A stretch of 38,074 bases of DNA from Candidatus Zambryskibacteria bacterium RIFOXYC1_FULL_39_10 (GTDB lineage: Bacteria > Patescibacteriota > Minisyncoccia > Phycocordibacterales > WO2-35-19). Both the position numbers and the translations under genes were made by a program. The notes under the pieces were generated by a model. It saw nothing but the letters and a program-made list of their open reading frames with translations. It searched no databases and had not been told where the DNA came from. Where the stretch lies: the NCBI GenBank assembly GCA_001824275.1, contig MHWW01000005.1, positions 31,174-69,247 on the forward strand, in the 5' to 3' direction. Positions 1 through 5,756 of the stretch are shown here, one piece after another; positions within the stretch are counted from its first letter, which is position 1, and the number at the start of each line of letters is the position of its first letter.

Positions 1-924
1 TTTTCGTTTGTCATCGAATTGAACCGCATAATCCACCGCTTGTGCAAGTCCCCGTCTATTCCTTTGAGTTTTAAGCTTGCGCTCGTAATACCCAGGCGGA
101 TCGCTTAACGCGTTAGCTTCGCCTCTCAGAGGGTCGATACTCCGAAAAGCTAGCGATCATCGTTTAGGGCGTAGACTACTGGGGTATCTAATCCCATTCG
201 CTACCTACGCTTTCGTGTTTCAGTGTCAGGAATGCGCCAGTATATTGCCTTCGCTTTTGGTGTTCCCCATGATATCAACGGATTTCACCCCTACTCCATG
301 AGTTCCATATACCTCTCGCATCCTCTAAGTTTTGCCGTTTCCTTCGCACCTCCGCGGTTAGGCCGCGGGTTTTAACAAAAGACTAACAAAACCACCTACA
401 CACCCTTTACGCCCAGTGATTCCGGATAACGCTTGGGGCCTCTGTATTACCGCTCCTGCTGGCACAGAGTTTGGAGCCCCTTATTCATGATCAGATCAAT
501 AAACTTTCTTAATCATAAAAGGTTTTTACGTCCCGAAGGACTTCATCAACCACGCGGCGTCGCTCGATCAGGCTTTCGCCCATTGTCGAATATTCTCGGC
601 TGCAGCCACCCGTAGGTGTATGGACCGTTTCTCAGTTCCATCGGTGGGGGTCAGCCTCTCAGCTCCCCTAGACGTCATAGCCTTGGTAAGCCATTACCTT
701 ACCAACTAGCTGATATCCCGCAGGCCGCTCCTTTAGCAATAAATTTTTACTCTTTCGAGACTATCCGGTGTTACCCCCGCTTTCGCGGGGCTATTCCAGA
801 CTAAAGGGTACGTACCTACGTGTTACTACCTCGTTCGCCGGTTGCCCTTGCGGGCCCCCTTGACTTGCATGCCTTATCCACGCCGCCAGCGTTCATCCTG
901 AGCTAGGATCAAACTCTAAAATTA
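1..924 (-). rRNA. rrs: 16S ribosomal RNA, 5' part (3' end outside window)
   Basis: The minus strand carries conserved 16S signatures in order. The 27F-like site is at 898-917 (AGAGTTTGATCCTAGCTCAG), the 515-region 530 loop at 446-465, the 806R site at 173-192 and the 926R region at 52-71. Window position 1 corresponds to about E. coli position 977, so the 3' third including the anti-SD tail lies outside. The segment between the 27F and 515 sites is about 55 nt shorter than in E. coli. Two bases differ from the universal 515F primer and one from 926R, which is typical of candidate phyla. The exact 5' end (about 924) is estimated. Open frames at 433-804 on the plus strand are chance frames in the rRNA. 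Confidence 0.97.
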
Positions 925-1293
925 AATCAAAAATTAAATTTTAGATTTTTGAACGGAACAAAACAAAAAATACCTTTATTTCGTTTTGATCCTAGCTACT
1001 AAGAATCACCGCTAATTTTTTTAAAAAATTAGCAAAAAATTTGGGCGCTGGTTTTTGCAAAACCAGCATCCTCAATTTTTATAGAGTCCTGGGCGGACTC
1101 TTAAAAATTGGGACTTGCAACTACTCATCAAACCTTACCATGGCTCAAAACGAGTAGTTCTTTTTCTTGTACTTATTCCAACAAATGAGGAGTAAAATGA
1201 AAATTAATTTTCATTTTATCCGAATGCAGTTGGAACAATTATTTATTATTTCAAGATGTCAATGAACTTTAAAAACTGCTCTCATAAGAGAGC
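925..1293 (-). other. 16S rRNA leader, rich in hairpins
   Basis: This is about 370 nt of transcribed leader between the rRNA promoter and 16S, with no gene. Minus-strand order of structures: hairpin 1276-1295 (CTGCTCTC/GAGAGCAG) at the predicted transcript start; a 26-bp perfect palindrome 1193-1218; stem 1119-1126 with 1152-1159; hairpin 1073-1110; hairpin 1047-1067; hairpin 1011-1033 (GCTAAT with long A/T arms). In addition, 985-997 is exactly complementary to 901-913, so the leader can pair with the 5' end of mature 16S. Roles in antitermination, processing or folding are inference. Confidence 0.7.
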
Positions 1294-1299
1294 AGATAA

Positions 1300-1327
1300 A
1301 GTATATACTTTTGAGAAAACAAGTCAA
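1300..1327 (-). promoter_or_regulatory. rRNA operon promoter
   Basis: On the minus strand a TTGACT -35 box (1322-1327) and a TATACT -10 box (1300-1305) are separated by 16 bp, a near-consensus sigma-70-type promoter pointing at 16S. The predicted start is near 1293, at the first base of the 1276-1295 hairpin. Confidence 0.8.
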
Positions 1328-1359
1328 CCCCCACACCTAATATATATTAGGTGTTGGGG
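1328..1359 (-). terminator. Terminator of the membrane protein gene
   Basis: A 22-nt perfect palindrome at 1333-1354 is flanked by CCCC/GGGG arms, 10 bp after the stop of the upstream minus-strand gene. It directly abuts the -35 box of the rRNA promoter, which insulates the rRNA operon from read-through. The U-tract is weak. Confidence 0.65.
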
Positions 1360-1368
1360 TCAAGCCTT

Positions 1369-1980
1369 TTATACCACAGTGGCTACGGCTGCCTTGCTTT
1401 GAGTGAGATTTCTATAAATATAGATGTAAGCTAGAGTTGAAACCGGGACTGAGACAAGCAAACCAACTCCGACTAGGATAAGTCCGGCAAGATTAAGTAG
1501 TGCCAAAACAATCCAAAATAGTGTGAGTTTCCAGAAATTTCCTTTTGTAATAGCGTAGCTTTCTTTCATTGATTTGATGGGACCCATCGCAGTGTCAATC
1601 ACAATGATAGGAGCAAACGAAAATCTGACTAGCCAGATAAGGCCAGGCACAATAAGAAGTATAAGCCCACCGAGCACTGTTAGAGGAACGAGAATAGAGA
1701 CACCAATATATCGCCAAAATGTTTTATATTCCTGAAATATATCTGAAAATTTTGTTTGTTCACCGTCATGCATTTTCAAATAAATTTTGTTATAACCAAT
1801 TCTAATTATAACCATAAATATAATGACGGCAAAATTGAACAAAAAATTATTCATATTCAATTCCTTGTCACTACCGACTGCACCGACGGCAAGCAAAAGC
1901 AAAGTTGTGAGGAGACTTATCTCTTTATTCTCTTTAAATTTTGCCCACCCGTATTTTATAGATTCTTTTATCGAAAACAT
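1369..1980 (-). CDS. Multi-pass membrane protein, DUF975/YciC-like
   Basis: This is a polytopic inner-membrane protein of about 203 residues with unknown biochemical role. A short amphipathic N-terminus (SIKESIKYGW) is followed by hydrophobic segments near residues 20-35, 45-62, 90-120 and 145-195. The stretch IVPGLIWLVRFSF and the following IDTAMGPIKSMKESY resemble DUF975 and GPDPase-membrane-domain proteins common in Patescibacteria. I chose the ATG at 1980; a TTG three codons upstream is possible. It has no clear SD. Its -10 box is shared symmetrically with the divergent rnr promoter. It ends at its own terminator, so it is probably monocistronic. The family call is tentative. Confidence 0.75.
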   Translation of the reverse strand: MFSIKESIKYGWAKFKENKEISLLTTLLLLAVGAVGSDKELNMNNFLFNFAVIIFMVIIRIGYNKIYLKMHDGEQTKFSDIFQEYKTFWRYIGVSILVPLTVLGGLILLIVPGLIWLVRFSFAPIIVIDTAMGPIKSMKESYAITKGNFWKLTLFWIVLALLNLAGLILVGVGLLVSVPVSTLAYIYIYRNLTQSKAAVATVV

Positions 1981-2009
1981 AAATTTCAATTAGTTATTAA
2001 TTGTATGCT

Positions 2010-2017
2010 ATTATAAT
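2010..2017. promoter_or_regulatory. Symmetric -10 box serving two divergent genes
   Basis: The 8-bp palindrome ATTATAAT gives TATAAT on the plus strand (2012-2017) for rnr and on the minus strand (2015-2010) for the membrane protein. The plus-strand start would fall at or next to the rnr ATG (2024), which makes that mRNA leaderless. The -35 regions are weak on both sides. Confidence 0.6.
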
Positions 2018-2023
2018 ACAGAT

Positions 2024-4033
2024 ATGAATAAAAAGAAACCTTCCCACAAAGGTGGGGAAAACAAAAAGTTGTTAGGAATTATTAAAATTACCGCCAAACC
2101 AATGGGTTTTGTGGTAGTCCCTGATCGAGACGATGATATCATTGTATTTGAGGAAAATTTAAACTGCGCATTAGATAAAGATGAAGTTGAAGTTGAAATA
2201 ATAGGTAAGGACACCCGCCCGCCTCGCATACGCGAGAGCGTTGCGGGCGGGGAGACTAGAAAAAAGGGACGCATAACTAAAATTATAAAAAGAAATAAGG
2301 TGCGGTTTGTGGGCACCATAGAGTTGATTGGTTCCAAAATTATATTTAAACCAGATGATTTTAAATTTTATAAAGATGTTGATTTGTTTGATTTTCCCAA
2401 AGACATAAAGCCTGGAACCAAGGTTTTGGCTGAAATAAATTGGACTAATCCGAACCTAAATCCAAAAGGTAAAATAATTTCAGTGATTGGCAAAAAGGGT
2501 GAACACGAAACCGAGATGCAATCCATCCTTCTAGACAAAGGAATTGTTTATAATTTCCCACCTGATGTTGAAAAAGAAGCAGAGCAGGTGTCAAAGATGC
2601 CCTTTGACACATCTGACAGGCGTGATTTCCGCAATATAACAACCTTCACCATTGATCCCAAAGATGCCAAAGATTTTGATGATGCCCATTCGTATGAAGA
2701 ATTGGGAGAAAACAAAATTAGGGTAGGTGTACATATCGCTGATGTCTCACATTTTGTGAGACCCGGTACCGCTCTCGATCGTGAAGCAAAGGAGAGAAGC
2801 TTTTCTACATACCTAGTTGACCGCACTATCCCCATGCTTCCTGAAGTTTTGAGCAACAATCTCTGTTCTCTTATGCCCAATGTCGACCGCCTAGCCTTTT
2901 CAGCCGTATTTGATATTAAGGTTGATACTGGGGAAATACTTGATCGTTGGTTTGGTAAAACCATAATAAATTCTGACAAAAGATTTAGTTATGAAGAAGC
3001 ACAGGAGTCATTGGATGAAGCGGCAGGGAGCAACTCTTTTCGCTCCCAAGATGCTGCGCATATCTCGCTACAAGAGTTTTCCCTGCGGCTTAAGGAATTA
3101 AATAGAATTGCCAATATATATAGAGCAGAAAATAAAAAAAATGGAGCCATAGAATTTGAAACAGATGAAGTGAGGTTTGAACTTGATGAAAAAGGCAAAC
3201 CAATTAGAATCTATAAAAAAGAGAGGCTAGATACAATGAAGATGATTGAGGAGTGGATGCTTTTAGCTAACAGAGAAGTGGCAAAATTTATAAGTGATAA
3301 AATAGGCAAAAAAGGTGGAGCAGGTATATTTAGAGTCCATAATTTACCTAAAATGGAGCGTATTGAAGAATTGGCAATTTTCGTTAGAGCTTTGGGTCAC
3401 GATTTGCCAATCAAAAATGGTGAAGTTTCTGCCAAGGATATTAATTTATTGCTCAAACAAATAGAGGGTCATGCTTCCGAGTCACTCATTAAGACTGCTA
3501 CCATCAGATCAATGGCCAAGGCTATTTATTCCACCAAAAATATTGGGCATTTTGGATTAGCGTTTAAATATTACACTCATTTCACCTCACCAATCCGTCG
3601 TTACCCTGACCTTATGATTCATAGAATACTCGAGAGATATTTAAAAAATGAACCGGTACCCAAAAACGAATTTACCAATTTCTCCAAAATTGCAAATGAC
3701 GCCAGTGAAAAGGAGGTTGTGATTGCAGAGGCGGAGAGAGATAGTATCAAATACAAACAAGTAGAATTTATGATTGATAAAATCGGGCAAGAATTTGATG
3801 TGGTTATTTCGGGTGTGACCGAATGGGGTATGTATGTTGAAAATCCTGAGACTAAGGTCGAAGGATTAGTACGAATAAAAGATCTCGGTGACGACTTCTA
3901 CAAACTTGATCAAAAAAATTATTGTATTAAAGGCGAGCGTACGAAAAAGAAATTTTCGCTCGGCGACTCTGTCCGCGTCAAACTCCTCTCCGCCGACCTC
4001 AACCGCAAAACCCTAGATTTTAAGTTGGTTTGA
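2024..4033 (+). CDS. rnr: Ribonuclease R (RNB-family 3'-5' exoribonuclease)
   Basis: This 669-residue exoribonuclease degrades structured RNA from the 3' end. A cold-shock/OB region spans about 15-150, the RNB catalytic domain starts near 200, and a C-terminal S1 domain (VVISGVTEWGMYVENPE) closes the protein. The catalytic acidic cluster is visible at 209-221 (TIDPKDAKDFDDA), as is the RNB signature HFTSPIRRYPDL. No SD is present and the -10 box lies 6 nt before the ATG. Two palindromic DNA elements sit in frame in the gene, coding for residues about 64-78 and 332-356. The last 25 or so codons are markedly GC-rich compared with the body. The stop overlaps the -35 box of the downstream ncRNA. 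Confidence 0.95.
   Translation: MNKKKPSHKGGENKKLLGIIKITAKPMGFVVVPDRDDDIIVFEENLNCALDKDEVEVEIIGKDTRPPRIRESVAGGETRKKGRITKIIKRNKVRFVGTIELIGSKIIFKPDDFKFYKDVDLFDFPKDIKPGTKVLAEINWTNPNLNPKGKIISVIGKKGEHETEMQSILLDKGIVYNFPPDVEKEAEQVSKMPFDTSDRRDFRNITTFTIDPKDAKDFDDAHSYEELGENKIRVGVHIADVSHFVRPGTALDREAKERSFSTYLVDRTIPMLPEVLSNNLCSLMPNVDRLAFSAVFDIKVDTGEILDRWFGKTIINSDKRFSYEEAQESLDEAAGSNSFRSQDAAHISLQEFSLRLKELNRIANIYRAENKKNGAIEFETDEVRFELDEKGKPIRIYKKERLDTMKMIEEWMLLANREVAKFISDKIGKKGGAGIFRVHNLPKMERIEELAIFVRALGHDLPIKNGEVSAKDINLLLKQIEGHASESLIKTATIRSMAKAIYSTKNIGHFGLAFKYYTHFTSPIRRYPDLMIHRILERYLKNEPVPKNEFTNFSKIANDASEKEVVIAEAERDSIKYKQVEFMIDKIGQEFDVVISGVTEWGMYVENPETKVEGLVRIKDLGDDFYKLDQKNYCIKGERTKKKFSLGDSVRVKLLSADLNRKTLDFKLV
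2214..2251 (+). repeat. GC-rich palindromic element inserted in rnr (copy 1)
   Basis: Outer arms CCCGCCC/GGGCGGG enclose an inner CTCGC/GCGAG hairpin. The right part (GAGAGCGTTGCGGGCGGGG) is identical to the dnaE copy at 15084-15119. It is read through in frame as part of RNase R (RPPRIRESVAGGE), in the linker between the N-terminal OB regions. GC content is far above the surrounding gene. Confidence 0.8.
3018..3091 (+). repeat. Second palindromic insertion in rnr
   Basis: Imperfect arms run from AAGC-G-GCAGGG-agca-ACTCTT (3018-3038) to AAGAGT-ttt-CCCTGC-G-GCTT (3072-3091), with a nested GGGAGC/GCTCCC hairpin between them. It encodes about 25 residues (AAGSNSFRSQDAAH and flanks) in a variable part of the RNB domain. 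It is richer in G+C than its surroundings. Only one copy is seen in this window. Confidence 0.5.
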
Positions 4034-4057
4034 CAAAAATCTTTTAAGGAATACCAT
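4030..4057 (+). promoter_or_regulatory. Promoter of the ncRNA downstream of rnr
   Basis: A perfect TTGACA -35 box (4030-4035) overlaps the rnr stop codon; 16 bp later lies TACCAT (4052-4057). The predicted start is near 4063-4064, just at the beginning of the long terminal helix of the ncRNA. Confidence 0.6.
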
Positions 4058-4062
4058 AGTTG

Positions 4063-4230
4063 CTAGTCAGGTTCCTTGTGGAATGGAGAACTAAGCAGGA
4101 CTCGTGCGGGAAACCGTAGCGGCTGGTCTCAGATAACCTTTCTTCACTCGTTCCAACGTATAAGCGAACAAGGCTTCCACAAGGTTGGAAATCTGACATG
4201 TGCCCGGGCGTTCACGCGTCCGGGTTTTAT
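4063..4230 (+). ncRNA. Structured small RNA, about 165 nt, family not recognised
   Basis: The segment has a promoter and a strong intrinsic terminator (8-bp stem 4203-4210/4217-4224, then a T-run). The 5' and 3' parts pair: 4066-4073 with 4190-4197, and 4074-4083 with 4175-4184. This gives 18 bp interrupted only by a 5-nt bulge. Inside is a hairpin with a GAAA loop (TGCGG/CCGTA). No convincing ORF with an SD is present. A closing helix around a large internal region resembles 6S RNA in general architecture, but I see no diagnostic 6S sequence. It lacks the SRP GGAA-loop signature and tmRNA features. Confidence 0.6.
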
Positions 4231-4380
4231 TTATTCGATAGATTACTAAAAATAGTTATAACATTTGTGACGGTCGTCACATTTGTCATGACTATACACT
4301 TTTCCGCGACCGCGGATTTTTGTATAAAAGATTCTTTATAAAAGAGTTGCCCCGATTGTTAGTCGGGGCTCTTGAGAACG
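4231..4380. other. Intergenic stretch with an inverted repeat and a terminator
   Basis: Between the ncRNA and the next gene I see a short operator-like palindrome (TGTGAC-ggtc-GTCACA, 4266-4281) and a small hairpin TCCGC/GCGGA followed by TTTTT near 4306-4321. A minus-strand terminator (CCCCGA/TCGGGG stem around 4349-4370) lies just downstream of the gene that ends at 4381. No gene start suitable for the palindrome is evident. Confidence 0.45.
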
Positions 4381-4638
4381 TCAGTCGTGTTTCCATCGAC
4401 TGTAACCATGTATGACTACACCGACTACTTTGCCGGCATCTTCACCGTGGTTTTTCTTGAGAATTCCTATTGCACTACCCGGTGCCGTTTCTTCGGTGTA
4501 GAAGCAATTTTCTTGTAAGATTACTAATTGGTCCAACCTAGGAAGTTGGGCAAAACATGGTCTGAATTCGACCATTTTCATTCTTGAAAGTTCTTCAAGA
4601 ATTTCCTTGGGTACTCCAAAACTACTTCCTTCGCTCAT
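4381..4638 (-). CDS. Small accessory protein of unknown function (85 aa)
   Basis: I do not recognise this family. The 85-residue soluble protein has a predicted helical N-terminus (PKEILEELSRMKMVEF) followed by a more beta-like part (LDQLVILQENCFY) and ends GYSRWKHD. A strong SD (AGAGGTG) lies 5 nt before the ATG. A promoter TTGCTG-17 bp-TAATAT is at 4657-4685 and a terminator follows within about 10 nt of the stop. It is richer in G+C than neighbouring housekeeping genes. Together these traits place it in the cassette-like class found across this window. Confidence 0.75.
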   Translation of the reverse strand: MSEGSSFGVPKEILEELSRMKMVEFRPCFAQLPRLDQLVILQENCFYTEETAPGSAIGILKKNHGEDAGKVVGVVIHGYSRWKHD

Positions 4639-4656
4639 AGCGTCACCTCTATTTAC

Positions 4657-4685
4657 ATATTAAAACATTTATTTGGCGACAGCAA
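4657..4685 (-). promoter_or_regulatory. Promoter of the 85-aa gene
   Basis: On the minus strand TTGCTG (4680-4685) and TAATAT (4657-4662) are spaced by 17 bp. The leader to the ATG is about 12-14 nt and contains the SD. Confidence 0.55.
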
Positions 4686-4710
4686 TGTGTAATCAATGGC
4701 AATTGTTATA

Positions 4711-4744
4711 TAAAAGAAAAGTCCGAACCTCGTAAGGTCGGACC
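4711..4744 (-). terminator. Terminator of the MYG1-like gene
   Basis: GTCCGA/TCGGAC arms (4721-4726, 4738-4743) are followed on the minus strand by CTTTTCTTTTATA. A very similar T-rich tail follows the terminators at about 16579 and 17208. Confidence 0.8.
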
Positions 4745-4766
4745 TTTGCCGCATTGCGGCCAGTGT

Positions 4767-5708
4767 CTAAAAGACACAGTCGCGAACGATTTTTGTGATC
4801 TCCTCAAGTGACAGATTTGTCGGTGATACGTCGGGATGCGACGTGCTTCCGTTGAAGAGCATCTGGCCTTTTTTAAAGAAGTGCCATTCCTCCGCTCCCC
4901 GAACTGATCCGTCTCGTTCAAGATCCTCGGGTTTAAGCGTGAGTAGTTTCCCCTTTTTCTTCTGTTCAGCAATCCGGATGAAACGAGCGATTTTGTTCAT
5001 GTTAACCTTATATCTTCTGTTAGAAAAGATTTGAACATTACCGCTACTCTGCTTTTGGATCACCAACGCCGCATTACCGCCTCGAGCGGCACGTGCAAAT
5101 TTGGCCACCATGTCATTGTCTGATTGAATCACAGCAACCTTCATCGTGTGGTTCGCACCGTTCGGGACGTTGAAGACTCGTGCGCCATGATATTCACTCA
5201 CCGCTTGCTGAGCAAACTTTGCCTGCTCACGGTAAAACGCTTCGAACGCAAGTGTTGCCCAGTTGATCACTTTTTCTGCTGGCATCATGGTATACATTTT
5301 GCGGCAGATTGAAGCAATATCAAACATCGAGCCACTGCCATTTAAGTCGTTGCGCTGGACGAAGTCCAGTATAAACTCCAAGGCCGGATCATCGTCGATG
5401 CCCAGGTGTTCAGCAACAAGAGTGGCCGAGCATTTGCCACTTTTCCTTTCACTGTCGACAGTAGAATGCTCGTCAAACATTCCACCACCAACACCCACCA
5501 AAAGCACTCCTTCTGCAAGAAATTCTTCTGGGGATTTCATTATCGCCGTTGTTCCTTCGCTCCAGAAAATCACTGGAGCGGTTTCAATTCCTATAAATTG
5601 ACTTCTACCATATCGGCGTAAAAGCCAGATTCCACAAATCTCGTCGATATGTGGACTTACGTGTGTGACAATCGTGTTGATCGACACACTAACTGCTTCA
5701 TCTACCAT
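4767..5708 (-). CDS. Possible MYG1/DHH-like metal-dependent hydrolase (accessory gene)
   Basis: This 313-residue protein has motifs that recall the MYG1/UPF0160 group, which is related to DHH phosphoesterases. THVSPHIDEI at 15-24 resembles the HxxxxDE metal site. GVGGGMFDEH at 72-81 resembles the glycine-rich strand ending in an acidic-His motif. RNDLNG at 119-124 recalls the DNG motif. This is inference from short motifs; the C-terminal half is not recognised. Expression signals are canonical: TTGCAA-17 bp-TATAAT promoter, AGGAGTG as SD, intrinsic terminator. Its promoter overlaps the end of smc on the same strand. Base composition is richer in G+C than smc. Confidence 0.7.
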   Translation of the reverse strand: MVDEAVSVSINTIVTHVSPHIDEICGIWLLRRYGRSQFIGIETAPVIFWSEGTTAIMKSPEEFLAEGVLLVGVGGGMFDEHSTVDSERKSGKCSATLVAEHLGIDDDPALEFILDFVQRNDLNGSGSMFDIASICRKMYTMMPAEKVINWATLAFEAFYREQAKFAQQAVSEYHGARVFNVPNGANHTMKVAVIQSDNDMVAKFARAARGGNAALVIQKQSSGNVQIFSNRRYKVNMNKIARFIRIAEQKKKGKLLTLKPEDLERDGSVRGAEEWHFFKKGQMLFNGSTSHPDVSPTNLSLEEITKIVRDCVF

Positions 5709-5725
5709 AGTACACTCCTATTCTT

Positions 5726-5754
5726 ATTATATCATGTATTAGTTGAAATTGCAA
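5726..5754 (-). promoter_or_regulatory. Promoter of the MYG1-like gene
   Basis: TTGCAA (5749-5754), 17 bp, perfect TATAAT (5726-5731) on the minus strand. The 11-mer CTTGCAATTTC around the -35 box is shared with the promoter at 26716-26744. Confidence 0.75.
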
Positions 5755-5756
5755 GT

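Noticed and set aside
433-804. Two adjacent open frames on the plus strand
   Set aside because: They lie inside the 16S rRNA gene on the opposite strand.
4063-4230. SRP 4.5S RNA or tmRNA
   Set aside because: The SRP GGAA loop with its symmetric internal loop is absent, as are the tRNA-like ends and tag frame of tmRNA.
4266-4281. CRP/FNR-like operator TGTGAC-N4-GTCACA
   Set aside because: No promoter or gene start is suitably placed next to it; kept only as a short inverted repeat.
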